From positions 2,604,001 through 2,668,000 of the forward strand of contig NC_088940.1 in assembly GCF_033473495.1 (NCBI RefSeq): DNA of 64,000 bases. The letters are read 5' to 3'. The DNA is from Cercospora beticola. Its lineage: Eukaryota; Ascomycota; Dothideomycetes; Mycosphaerellales; Mycosphaerellaceae. Under the pieces are notes generated by a model. It was not told the DNA's origin, made no database searches, and worked only from the letters and a program-made list of their open reading frames with translations. A program made the position numbers and the translations under genes. Shown in pieces: positions 10,301 to 21,453 of this stretch; within the stretch, counting starts at the first letter, position 1; every line of letters begins with the position of its first letter.

Positions 10301-11552
10301 TCAACCCAATACTTCGCGGCCATTCTCGTCAATATACAGCAACTTGGCCCCCCTCTTCCGCAACAACCTGTCCGGCGTATTCGGATTCGCGCACGATTGA
10401 ATACCGCGAACCTCGATGCAGCACCCGAAGGTACTGCATGAAGATCCGGCCGGGCAGTCACTCGAGCTTCCGCAGCTTCCGGGGCAGCCAACTGCATTCG
10501 CACTGTAAGTTCCAGTTCCCTCCGTGTTCGTGAAGCAAACGCAGCTGTCTCCGGAACCGCATGATGTTCCTGCCTTGCAGGTGGTCGAAACACATTGCCC
10601 GCCACTGCAAGTGGTTCCTACTGGACACCGATTATTACAGCTGCCGCAATTCTCGGGGTCACTTTCAAGGACTTTGCAGGAATTGTTGTTGCATGCCTTG
10701 GGGACGCTGGAGGGGCACATGGATGTCGTGGACACTGCAGGTAGGCCCGGTCAGCTGTATGTACTGCGTGCTCTTTATGATAGTGAAGGCTTACCTGTCG
10801 TGACAGTCACTGTGGACGATGACACGGTTGTGGTAGTGACCACCACATTCGTCAAAATCGTCGTAGAGGTGGTGGCGAGAACGCTCACGACTGTTGTAGA
10901 GGTTCCCGATGAGAAGGCCGTGACCAACGCACTGATGAATGTCAGCTTCTGCGCCTTTATTGCAACGGCAAGTCTCTCCTCACTTTGATGTTTCTGTCTT
11001 CGTAGAGGTCACGGTGGTGGAGGGTCTTTTACGAATTGTGGCCGTTGGCGTCGTCACAATGCAGGAGCAGACAGTGCTGATGCACGCGAGTCTCTGACCG
11101 CGGAATGAGCGAAGGAGATCAGGCGTCTGCGCTGGAGAAGCATCTCTCTTCCTCCCGCCCGGCGTAAAGTCCATGGTCGCCGTAAACACCGTTGATGTAG
11201 AAGTGGAGGTAATAGTTGTGGTCGTGCTAGCTGTGGAGAGAACAGAGTCTATTGATGTCACAGTCGTTGTGCCGGTGACAGTCGAGATGGTCTGAGTAGA
11301 GACAATGGTAGGGCTCGTCACGGTGTCGGTGACAGTGAGCGTGCTAGTTGTGGTCGTAGTCGAGGTTGAAGTTGGTTGTGTGATCGTTAATGTACGAGTC
11401 GAGACTGGAACTCTGGATTTACAGAATGCTTGCGCAGCAGGCACTTTGGACAGTGGTAGGAAAGCAGCGTATCTTGAGCATCCATTAGAGGCATACGCAT
11501 CTGTACCCGATGCAATGAGCGCCACCAAAGCGAAAAGGATGTTACGATGCAT
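10301..11552 (-). CDS. Secreted protein with Thr-rich stalk and STIG1-like Cys-rich domain
   Basis: Three exons: 10984..11552, 10795..10931, 10301..10734 (introns 52 and 60 nt, both with CTGAC branch sites), 379 residues. The second ATG is chosen because MHRNILFALVALIASG makes a clean signal peptide. A further in-frame ATG lies 21 nt upstream. A long Thr/Ser/Val-rich region follows, typical of O-glycosylated wall or secreted proteins, interrupted by a possible KR processing site (GGRKRDASPAQ). Then comes a Cys-rich domain with about 20 Cys including DPENCGSCNNRC, which fits the NCGxCxxxC pattern of STIG1-like domains. It ends in a short basic tail without a hydrophobic GPI signal. Probably extracellular or wall-associated. 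Function unknown. Confidence 0.8.
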
Positions 11553-12255
11553 GGTCGACCGGAAATGCAACACAAAGAACTCTTGGTGAATAGCAAAACC
11601 AACAGATCACAGGAGCGGACTCAACAAACGTACTTGGGCATTATTTATTGTAAATGCGCAGAAGCAGACAGGTCTAGAGTGCTGCGTACAACCGTACAAC
11701 CGTGCACCCGCGGCCTACTCTCATGGAAGAAATTGGAGTGCAAAGTGGCTGGCTGAGGACTAAGGCGCTATGGATTTGAATCCAAACCTTGATGGGACCA
11801 TGGGAACGTGGCGTATGCACGTGGCCGAGGCATCAGGATTCAGGAGTCAGGTCCTCGATTAGCGAATACCTTCCGAAGGCCTTTGCTCTTCGAATTGTTT
11901 CCACGTTTCTCGTCGTCCTCTGTCGTTGTCATGTAACACCAGAGAGGCTAAGTACTCAAATCATTGAGAGCATCTCATGACTTCCATTTCCAATGCATGA
12001 GCTCCAAAGCTATGGCAGTACGTGTACAGCCCGCTTGCCCGCTTGGGTCGTGTCGTAGGCGCCACAAAGTAATGGGCCGCATTGTCACAGTAACTCCAAG
12101 CTAATATCTTTGCTGGTAGCTGGCAAGGGCATTCCTCTGGGCTGCATTGTCTGTCCAAGCTCAGCTGCCGTAACATATCTAAACACGCTCCACTGCTCTT
12201 GGTTCATCTTGATGCTTTGTTAATCGAGATCTGTTTCAGGCATTACACTGACACA
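11553..12255. other. Divergent intergenic region
   Basis: Separates the minus-strand STIG1-like gene from the plus-strand lectin-like gene. No supported gene or RNA was seen. It presumably carries both promoters. Confidence 0.55.
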
Positions 12256-14302
12256 ATGGGCCCAACAGCTTTGCCGACGAAGCTTGCCATCTTGGATGCG
12301 TTCGCCAGCTTGGCTGATGAAGATGTTTACCGCGATTATCTCCCGATTGAAAGAGACGAGACTGGACTCAACCGCGGCAGAATCGCTGAGATCATGTCGA
12401 ACTATGCTTTCCATGCCAATGTTGGTGGCCAGGATCGCGAGTTCAATGAGAAAGAATTCGGAGAACTCATGCGGCTTGTGTATGAAGAGAAACTGTATGA
12501 GAGAATAGCGAAGCTGAATGCAGCCGTCAAGAAGGTCCAAGGGACGTGGGACGCACGTATGTGTCCTTTTCGAGGAGTGACTGACATGCTGGGCTGACAA
12601 GCCGAAGTGAAGACATTGAGCGCTAGCCCAGAGAGCTCCCTGGTGGAGCAGACGTTCACGAAGCAGTTACACTCAGCTGAAGCAAAGGGTCTACGCGCCG
12701 AAACGCCCGTGTCTCTGTCCGATACCGCTATGGGCGAGAAGCTTCTGAAGAACATTGTTACACTTCGAGAGAAGGCCGAGAAAGTCGTGAAGGAAGCGAA
12801 AACTGATGCGATTACTGGAGCGATCGATGCCGTCAAAAGGATTGTAATGCATACAGCCTTCGAGATGCTGGAGCTATATATGCTCAAAGCTGAGGAAAAG
12901 TATGCAGAGTACTTCACTGCACTCATGGCCTTAATCGTCCAAGAGAAAAAGCAAGGGTCGATATTACCCGCTGGTGATGTGGTTGGCAGTGCCAGACAAG
13001 AGAGAAATCGGCGTGAAGCTGCCTTGGTCGACTTTGGGAAGTTCTATCGACGCGTGAGGAATGTCCAAACTCATGCCCTGCTAACAATCGACCTGGCACA
13101 GGGCATCAACGATTGTAAGTTGCGTCGATAATCTTGAAATCCCGCATTAACAGACTTTCATGGGCAGGGTTGAAGAGCAGTCCGTCAGTCCTTGCTGGGA
13201 AAATCGCCATGTCGCTCCTTGACGTGCAGGGCAATATCATGAGCGGCGAACTCAGCGAGGCTCGGAAGATATACATCGAGGACCTCAAACCAGCTCTGGT
13301 CAGTCGAATCTCTATGTTTCGCGCAGTCGCCCTCTTGCTCACCTTCGAGATTCTAGCAAATCGAAAGTCAGGCTCCTGTACAAAAACTTCTGGACATGCG
13401 AATGCCGTTGGACGTCTATACGTTCGGAGACAATGTTGTTGTGAGTGCGATGACAGAAACTTCCTATCGATGGGCCACAATGCTGACAATCCCCGAAGAT
13501 TACAGTAGCCAGCCCTGTTCGTGGCATCGGTCTACCTAATTGTGCACCGGTGCACGGCATTTGTGAACTAAACGCAACGCCTTCCGGAGCAGCCTCATCC
13601 ATTGAAAGCCAGGTGACAAAAGGCGATGACGGTGTGTATACTTTGCGAGCTCTCGCGGAACCCGAGGATGAAGAGGTCACCGGCGCTGTCGCTTTCTTCA
13701 ACCTGCCACAGCCGCTGAGAGATAGTGGGGACGTCAAATATGGTTACCACAACGTGAAAGCAGGTGATCGTGGCGCTAGGATCTCATATAACAAGCCATT
13801 CGCGGAAGGAGTTACGCCCAAAGTCTTTGCCTGGCTGGTCAAGGGCTACTTCAAGAAAGCGGGCGAAGGCACGACGTGTTCGGTCTCCGCCTCCACCCCA
13901 GAGGTCCACCCTCATGAGGTTTTACAGCTGAAGGTCGAAAAGCCTGAAGGAGTCGTTGCACAAATAGGCTGGATGGCGATTCATCCAAAGAGAACGGATC
14001 TTATTGGGCAAGTTGTCACCGTCAAAGTTCCTGACGCGATGGATAAAGGCGGTGTGGCCAAGAATGATGAGCTCCAGACCAAGTGGATGCTCACGTTCCC
14101 CAACAGTCCAAAGCGAAAGATGCGACTTGTGACAACGTTCATTAGTGGTTATGAGTCGAAGGATCGTGTTCAAGCGAGGACCGCTCTTCAAACTCTCAGC
14201 AATGCCTTCGTTGACCTGGAGACCCGAGCTTCGATAACATTTACGACCTTTGCATATCTGCCGCCAGAGGACCAGAAAGTGATCTTGCCGTCATGGGGAT
14301 AG
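12256..14302 (+). CDS. Coiled-coil protein with C-terminal tandem H-type lectin-like domains
   Basis: Five exons: 12256..12556, 12608..13114, 13168..13298, 13357..13440, 13499..14302 (introns 51, 53, 58, 58 nt), 608 residues. Residues 1-330 are mainly helical (KLNAAVKKVQGTWD, LREKAEKVVKEAKTDAITG). The C-terminal 250 residues hold a segment that fits the H-type lectin pattern: hydrophobic strand, ISYNKPFAEGVTPKVFAWL, then AQIGWMAIHP. A second related segment (RLVTTFISGYES, FTTFAYLPPED) follows. There is no signal peptide. The first intron has two usable acceptors 6 nt apart (12601 and 12607) that keep frame. The start is the ATG in CACAATGG context; an in-frame ATG 57 nt upstream is possible. 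Such lectins bind GalNAc-type glycans in animals. Its role here is unknown. Confidence 0.78.
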
Positions 14303-15275
14303 AGTGTAGATGGTCGAAAATGGTTTCTGGTGGCTGGACACGGAAACACTGCCATTGGCAAGAAAATACCAGTATGATCGCCTATGCTAGCAGCGGAGTT
14401 GGTGAAGTTTTCCAGGAGAAAGCATGTATACATTTGGCTCGAAACGGTCGTGGGCTACCCAGGTCGTACCAGGATACGAAAAGTCTCGACAGGTCTGGAT
14501 CTGGGGCGACTAGAAGCGGATGGTCTGTGCCAGTCTAGTCAGACAAAGCTGACGCTCGAAGAGGAGAGGACAGGGGATATATTCGCAGACGTGGGGAATG
14601 AATGAAGGCGCAAGAAGTAAGGCCATTGTGAGAGACCGATAGTGTTGTGAATGGCCACGAGCTCAATACGTCCGCATGGTGTGCTGTCGGCGCGGAACTG
14701 GTTGTTTGGTGCCCTTTGCCGTCTGTAGGAAGTTGTTTGTGCTCGCTGCTCTTTGCAAGGGTGCCAACATGGCTAATTGCGGTCGCTGCTGAAGCTTTGT
14801 CTCGAAGTCACCTCCTTGCCGATAACATGGTGTGGCCGAGTATCTCAATCGCTCAAGTTGAGATTCGAGGCACTGTGCCACTGCATTATTGGCTTTGCTG
14901 GATGCAGTTCCCCTGCGTGCTATTGTCGACTCGGGCAAATCGCTGGTGATCGCACCGCTCATAGAGGCTGCGAAACAACAGCGACTTAGGCGCCGTTCGC
15001 GATGTCTGTGCTGAAAGCTTCGCCCACTCTTTGGCACACCTCTCGGACAGGCATTGGTCGTCGCGCAGGCACTGCGTACCAGGTACAAGGTGATGTCGGC
15101 CAGATGACCCAGTATAAAGCCCTACCTCAGCGCTGTCCACCTGTTGAGTTGCAGTATTGCTAATAGGGTGTCGAGAAGCACTCTCGGGCATTGTTACAAG
15201 AAACTCGTGATTGACAGGTTGTCAGAGATAACCGCAGTGTTCCAATAGCGTACGTGGCTTCCGGATACCGACGAG
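14303..15275. other. Intergenic region
   Basis: 3' flank of the lectin-like gene and promoter of the small secreted protein gene. Overlapping short frames on both strands do not look coding. Confidence 0.5.
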
Positions 15276-15923
15276 ATGGCGATTACCAACATTGGCTTGA
15301 TGACTATCCTCCTGGCAACCAATTTGGTTTCCATGACCAAAGCGCAAGGCGACAACGGAGTTGTGTGTCCCGCAGACGGAACTTATCGCCTTGTGCGTAT
15401 ACAGTCTTCGAGACTCCGATAATGGATACAGCCCTTCAACTGACCTTTTGTATCACAGTTCTGTTCTCGAGACGGCTCGATTATCGTTAGTACAGACCCA
15501 CACGCTATGCACATGATCGTACGACAAGCAATAATGGTTCATCCTTAGGTCCAATGCGATCCTAATGGGAGGGAACGCATCAGCGAACGCTGTCCGCAGG
15601 CGAGTTGTCAACCAACTGGCTACGGTAAAGCCTTTTGCGCAGCAGGAGGAACGCCGAAACAAGGCCAAGGAGCTACTTCATGTGCGCAAGTTGCGGCGTA
15701 TGGCGAAGGAGCGTTCACATGTGATCCGACGTATAGCTATCTGGTAAGTCAGGAACCCACACGGATAGGAGGGAAGGCGAGAAAGAGTCTGGGTACGGAT
15801 TTGGCTGATTTTCTTGGAATTTGTTAGTATCAATGTTTTGGAGGCCAGCCGACGAACGGTCAAACATGTTGCCAAGGGTGTTGTACGGCGACTGGAGGTC
15901 GTGGGTCTTGTCATCATGGCTGA
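15276..15923 (+). CDS. Small secreted Cys-rich protein (14 Cys), effector-like
   Basis: Four short exons: 15276..15392, 15459..15485 (27 nt microexon), 15549..15743, 15828..15923, with introns of 66, 63 and 84 nt. All junctions are phase 0, so no exon carries a split codon. The product is 144 residues with an N-terminal signal peptide (MAITNIGLMTILLATNLVSM, cleavage near TKA|Q). The mature part of about 120 residues has 14 Cys, including the dense cluster QTCCQGCCTATGGRGSC. Two segments look alike (TYRLFCSRDG and YSYLYQCFGG), suggesting an old internal duplication. No domain is recognised. High Cys content, small size and secretion are typical of fungal effectors or antimicrobial proteins. 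Each exon is too short to stand out as an ORF, so gene callers can miss it. Family membership is unknown. Confidence 0.8.
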
Positions 15924-16215
15924 CGTTGAGGAAGTACAATTAAATGTTGGAGAGCGAGGAGAACGTCGAAGGACAAAATAGCATGACGTAATCATCGGAA
16001 TGGAACAATGAAGGTGCGACGCTTCTGCGTAGCAGTCTGAAGCCCCCGTCCCATCCGCGTCCCACCTTCTCGTCCTTCAACATCGCTCCGGAGCGCCTTT
16101 CGTTCGTCTGATAGCATTTGCACCTCTTTCAGTATGCTTGCCGATCCTACGGTCTCTTCCTCATAGTAGGCTGAAACCGGCTCGTCGTCCGCGACTGCCC
16201 TCGTCAAACACCCTG

Positions 16216-16891
16216 TCACCAGAACTCGTCCCGCCTCGCTGCATGGAGCCGATCAAGATGCTGGTCTACCGCCGCCGACGCATGCCCGACGATGCTGTGT
16301 GAAGCATCATTCTTCATGCAAAAAGCTATACTTGGCCAGGCAGGCTGTACGGGCGGGTTGGGAACGTTCCACGTCGTCTCAACGCTGCGTTGGAATTGCG
16401 CGTCTTGCATGTCGGGACGCGACTTCGATGCAGATTGTTCATATCATACGCAGCGGTCTTCCCCAGGTCGCGCCTGTGCTGGCCTCGCGTGAGTGGAGCA
16501 CTGTCGAGGTGCGGATGATCTTCGACGGAGGAGGGTGAACAGGTGCTGCCACAGGTGGGACAAGACAATCTTTGCGCAACGCCCACTGTTTCCTCTGTGT
16601 CGTGCTGCGCGCTTCGTGCTTCTCCCATGGCAAGATGTCTATACTCGGTTAGCACCTCTCCGTGGGGAATTCGCTCTCTCCGAACCACCCACCTAGGACT
16701 TGACTTCTGTCTGATGCTACTCCAAGCATACTTCGAAATGCAACCGGTGAGACCGGGCTACCGCAATTCTTCGGACAGAGCGCATCTTCTGCGTGATATT
16801 CGCCCACCAGCAGTGGGCAGGCGCAGTGCCCGTTCAGGAATGTGGTCTCAAAATGACCGCAACTGAATTCTGAGAGCTTTGAGATGCACAT
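16216..16891 (-). CDS. MC...CGH family Cys/His protein (exon structure partly unresolved)
   Basis: The first exon (16693..16891) starts MCISKLSEFSCGHFE and continues with GHCACP and ALCPKNCG. This is the spacing of the fungal small-protein family that begins MC, has a CGH within 15 residues and several later Cys, probably metal-binding. A consistent model adds exons 16450..16638 and 16216..16403, with introns of 54 nt (GTGGGT donor, GCTAAC branch) and 46 nt (GTATGA donor), for 191 residues. The second exon is also open in another frame that contains CPTCGSTC, and the stretch 15992..16219 has a coding-looking acidic frame (SAYYEEETVGSASILKE) I could not join. The gene is likely real, but exons 2-3 are uncertain. 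It is a neighbour of a related gene at 17387..17891. Confidence 0.5.
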
Positions 16892-17386
16892 TTCCAGAAC
16901 CGTTCCAGCATCGTGCTTTACCAGAGCAATCGAATTCGCTGCAGCGCGCGCGCTGATATGGAAATACGGATCAAGGTTAAAGTTTTGACTGAGCTCTCCT
17001 GACCAACAGGCCTGCGCAGCCAACCCGATCCGATTTGACGAACACGCGGTTTGCTTTCGAAGACAACAGAAGTGTAGCTGCCAACACTGCCCTCCTTCGG
17101 CCGATCTGGTCATCCATTTGGTCGTTACTGGCATAGCTCGGGAGTGATATACTCTTTCAGCAGCCAAGATGAGGTGTGTCACGGACCGTTTCCCAAATGG
17201 TCTCATCTGCTGTTGCAGGGTTGATGCAGCCCGCGACTTGAGAGTCAAATTTGGCACTTTAGGCGCCTCCCAGATTGAAGCCCTCATTGCGAGCGAGCCG
17301 CTTCCAATTCTACCGATAGGGACCGGAAGCGTCGGTTAATGCATAGCTGCAATGTCGATTTCGCAGAGCGAGGAACTGATTCGCGC

Positions 17387-17891
17387 TCAAGACCAGCGTC
17401 CTTCATCCAACCTAATGAAGGACCTTTGTTCGAATGTGGGCGACAGTCCAGATGGCAACGCCATGATCCTACGAAATGATCAGAATCCTGCCGCTGGAGT
17501 GCTACCCACGCCGACCTACCATTTCGCGATGTCGGAAGCTGCTAGGCTACCAACACTGCTTCTCGAAGACCCTTCACTGTCACGAGCGAATCTGACATCA
17601 AGCTCTGGTAAGGTATTCTCCTTGGCTTCCGGATCTGGAGTGAACTTCGCGGTGGTAGGCAAGTTTTGGTTTGGTTCCAACCCACGAGCGTAGCACTCCA
17701 CACTAAACAAAGTCAGCGGCTGCCGAAATGCAACCTGGAGCACCTTGTACTTACCACCTCCCAGGCGGCTGTGTTATTTTCATACCTCGCGGCTCGCAAA
17801 GGTAGTGTGGTGCGATATCTTGCAAACATACACTTGTCGTGTAGACCACGTGGCCACAAGAGTACGATACGACGTAAGTTCCATAGCACAT
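17387..17891 (-). CDS. MC...CGH family small Cys/His protein
   Basis: Three exons: 17755..17891, 17520..17702, 17387..17468. The introns are 52 nt (GTAAGT, GCTGAC branch, TTTAG) and 51 nt (GTAGGT, TCGTAG). The product is 133 residues. It begins MCYGTYVVSYSCGHVVY, then CLQDIAPHYLC, and GRC followed across the first intron by VECYARG, giving seven Cys and a CGH in the first 50 residues. The rest is Ser/Glu-rich and probably disordered. Both introns have textbook signals and restore one frame. The start fits the family, which typically begins MC. A zinc-binding or redox role is plausible but unproven. The family is widespread in Pezizomycotina without known function as far as I know. Confidence 0.75.
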
Positions 17892-18579
17892 TGTAGCGCA
17901 CTAAACGACCAGTATTTGCTTCCGCGGCGGTTTGCAGTCCGATGTGGATACCAATGGGCCGTTCATGCAGGGTGCAGAGGCTCTGAGTCTGTTTTCATGA
18001 CCCCATACGTTCTGCGAGAATTGGCGTCTTTTGCTCACGATGGCAAAGAAAATGAAGAACGAAGTATTGTTTCTTTCTGCGCAGTGTGTACTGGGCGATG
18101 ATGGAAGTGGAGAGATTTTGTCTCAAGCTAGTGAAGAGTGCCCGCTGCAGGAACACGCAATTCGATCGGATTGGTAGCGGCAGACTAAGACAAACATCAT
18201 AGATTGCGGAGCAAAGACACAAAAAGTACGAGGTTGACATGTACCGTGGCATTGGTCCGGTTGGACTGGAACACGAAGCATAAAAACTGTGATGATCGCG
18301 TTTTTTCTGTGGGAAAGTTTTCTGTTGGCGTTTGGTTGGTAGAATTCATCAACCTCGCACCTTGTATAGCGTGTAGGCGGGCAACAGCCAGTATACAACG
18401 GAACCCTGTGTGGCAATTGGGCTTCGTGACAGTGGCGGTGAACAACCACGGCTCAGGCAACTATTTCTCTTGTGCTCTTCCTAGCGGAAGGATCGTGTCG
18501 TTCCCGTTGCCGCGTTTTTACACCGCTTTTCGTCGATCGCAACGGTCTTCGTTGATCTCAAAAAAAGTTGAAGCTGTCT
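17892..18579. other. Intergenic region
   Basis: Between the 5' end of the MC...CGH gene and the 3' end of the oxidoreductase gene. No supported gene. Confidence 0.55.
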
Positions 18580-19886
18580 CTATGGCAATGTCTTGATCTC
18601 AGTCACGAGACCTGCCTTGGACAGACGCTCGAGATATGCCGAACCCAGTGTTGCGGGGGTTAAGACGCCACCACCTAGCTCGTGTGCGAAGGTCTTGTCG
18701 CGGGCAATGGTGACGGCAGCTTCGGCGAGGAAAACGCCTGTCAAGTCGTACATGCTGCCGTTCCAACGCATGCGACCGTATGCTCGCTTGGGATCATTCT
18801 CGTCTGACACGTCTGCGTTGGCAATTGCACGCCATTCGCAATGCTCCTTGCTAGCTTGCCTATAGTTTATGCGTCAGCGTCGCTGCTCTCGGCCTCATCT
18901 CCGCACAACGACATCACTCACTCTTTTGTTGGGCCTTCTCCAGGTTGATAGACGAACTTCTTCAGTAGCCAACGTACGGGAGGCAGGATTAATGCTACCA
19001 TGCCGAATGTGAGAGCAAGATGTACGAGAAATCCTTGGACGCTGTTGCGGGCTTTCATGTAAGCGCTGAATTTGAATTTGCGGCCATAGTAATTGCCATT
19101 GTCGATCAAGCTCCAGGTTCGGTTCACGATTGGAGTGTCGCTAGGACCTTGGATGCTGTCCGTGAGGAGACCCAAGTCTGGCACAGTCCGAAGACCAGTG
19201 AGCTTCTCGAGCAATGGACGTCCAGGATGACTTGGCGCCGGAGCGACCGATAATGAATACGGAGACATGGTCTTCGCAATCTGCCCAAGCCCATAGGAAT
19301 CGAAAAGTGTAAGGACTGTGTCCAGTGTGCCGCCGCTCGGTGTTCCGTTCAAGTCGTAGATGGTGTCTACAAGCTCGCGGGTGCCAACATTGAGTGTTTG
19401 ACGAATGTGGGTGACTAGAGCCCAAGCGATCAGATCTGTGGGAGCACTCTCTACACCGTTTTGCGGAATCATGATGGCACCGTTCTTCTTCGCCAGATCG
19501 TGATACTTCTCGGTCATGTCATACACCCATGGCACTTCGCCAGTGCAGTCGAGGTAGTGCGTGCCTGTCTCTGCGCATGCTGCAAAGGCTGCTTCGCCAT
19601 ACTTGTGGAACGGACCAACAGTGGAAATCAGGACTTGGGTCTTCTGTGCCAGGGCGGACAAGTCGCTCTTATTGAGCTGCGCGGTCTCGATGCCAGGTTG
19701 CTGTCGATCAGGATGTTCTCTGCGAAGTTCCTCTGCCAACGACTGGAGTTTGCTCTGGTTTCGCCCTGCTATCGCCCATTTTAGGTTTGTTGGGAGTTGT
19801 CGAGCAATGTGTTCAGCAGTGTATTTTCCTGTGTAGCCCGTGGCACCGTAGACGATGACTTCGTATTGTCGCTGAGATTGTGCCAT
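18580..19886 (-). CDS. Saccharopine dehydrogenase-like oxidoreductase (trans-acting enoyl reductase type)
   Basis: Two exons: 18922..19886 and 18580..18859 (62-nt intron, GTGAGT donor, GCTGACGC branch, TATAG), 414 residues. The N-terminal Rossmann motif VIVYGATGYTGKYTAEHIA binds NAD(P). The conserved segments ISTVGPFHKYGEAAFAACAE, GTHYLDCTGEVPWVYDM and PQNGVESAPTDL are those of the saccharopine dehydrogenase-like family found from fungi to animals. A hydrophobic segment near residue 290 (ALTFGMVALILPPVRWLL) fits a membrane or lipid-droplet association known for the animal relative SCCPDH. Length is normal for the family. The substrate is unknown and it is probably not the lysine-pathway enzyme. 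It is divergent from eL43. Confidence 0.92.
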
Positions 19887-20345
19887 TTTGGTGTACGATG
19901 TGGATGTAGGTATGATGGTACTTTGAAGGAAAGGGAATGATAGATGTACGGGTATCTCTACCTAGGCTGGTCGGAAGAGGAGCTCAGAACAGTCGACTTC
20001 CGGCTTGCACATGATGACGAGGCTCGTCTGCCTCATTGCACGATACGAATGGACCAAGCACGTGGATTTTGATGCTGTGAAAGCATTCCATACGTGCGAA
20101 AACCGGTCCAATTCTTGTCCCGGTGCTCCAACTAATTGCACGACTTTGCTTTCGCCGTGTTGTAAGTTGCACCTTGATGTGCGCCTTTCTGGCGAGGGGC
20201 GCGATTGACGTGTGGAATTCTCAGGCACCAAGGCAACCACAACGCCAAGCCAGGTGCACTTCGATTTTCTCAAGCCAATCGCTCTACACGACTTTGAACT
20301 TCAACCACCCAGCGAAACCTTTGTCAACCACATAACACCGCTACC
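19887..20345. other. Divergent promoter region of the oxidoreductase and eL43 genes
   Basis: A 459-nt intergenic stretch between divergent genes. No gene or clear element was identified. Confidence 0.5.
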
Positions 20346-20832
20346 ATGACGAAGCGCACGAAGAAGGTCGGAATCACCGGTAAATACGGTACCCGGTATG
20401 CACACCTCCCACGAACCGCGACACCCTCGATTAGACGGAGCACGAGTTGGCACCCTGCAACTCATGGAGGATGACATGGCTCTGCGAGAGGCCACGCAAA
20501 TACATTCTTGAGGACATGTTCTGACAATGGGGAAACAGCTACGGTGCTTCCCTGCGTAAGCAGGTCAAGAAGATCGAAATCTCGCAGCACGCCCGTTACA
20601 CTTGCACATTCTGCGGAAAGGTGACTGTCAAGCGTCAAGCAGTCGGTATCTGGAACTGCCGATCATGTGGAAAGACTGTCGCTGGAGGCGCATACGTCGT
20701 GTCGTACGTTTTGGACATGAAGAGAGAACTTTGATGGTCAGGAGGAGTGCTGACCGAATACACAACAGGACACCCGCTGCTGCTGCCACCCGCTCTACCA
20801 TCAGACGTCTGCGCGAGATTGCTGAGGTTTAG
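20346..20832 (+). CDS. RPL43: 60S ribosomal protein eL43 (L37A)
   Basis: Three exons: 20346..20395, 20539..20703, 20769..20832. Introns are 143 nt and 65 nt, the first near the start codon as is usual in ribosomal protein genes. The product is exactly 92 residues, the normal eL43 length. It opens [20 protein letters not shown], has the zinc-ribbon pairs CTFCGK and CRSCGK separated by 14 residues, and ends RRLREIAEV. It is part of the large ribosomal subunit. Confidence 0.98.
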
Positions 20833-21453
20833 GAGGTCCATTTCGGTGCATGGGGAGGATACCACGGAGTTATACATGGACTCGCACAGGCTCAGCATGT
20901 GATGCCCAGCATGAGGCCACGGTTTTCTAGCGAACTCGACGAATGAAACTCTCAGAAACGATCTCCACCTCCTTTCCACGTATTTCGATGAGAGACGGTT
21001 TACATTTCTCTCGACCGATTCTGTGACGCACCTGGCTTTTGTTCCTTTGTTGTCCCCGTGCACAGATGCGACCGTCGGAGCGAGTTGAAGGTGCAATGAA
21101 ACGCTGTGGCGGCCTCACTTGACCTCAAATACAGACGCGGAATTTTAACTAAACGCAATGTGGGTGCATCCACTATACGAACCAGTCCTTAATGCTGCAT
21201 TTCTACCTGAACTAGGGTTTTTGTCACTGACTTGGTTGGTCATGCACGTCGTCGCGGAGGCGTGACCTTCGGATCCAGGTCATCAGCTCAAGGCACGCTT
21301 GGCACCAATCATAGGCCGCGATGGCCGCTCCCGCCGACTATTAAAGCTCACCTGCGCTCGTCTTCCTTCCTTCAACCTCATGCTGTTCGAACCTCGACCA
21401 CATGTCCGCGCCTCCATATACGCACAGCAACACCTTGTTGACTACAAGAAGAC
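20833..21453. other. Intergenic region
   Basis: 3' flank of eL43 and promoter of the RING-PHD gene, both on the plus strand. Nothing else was seen. Confidence 0.55.

Noticed and set aside
11755..11800. B-box-like string suggesting a tRNA
   Set aside because: Lacks the GGTTCGANNCC consensus and no cloverleaf with paired acceptor stem could be drawn.
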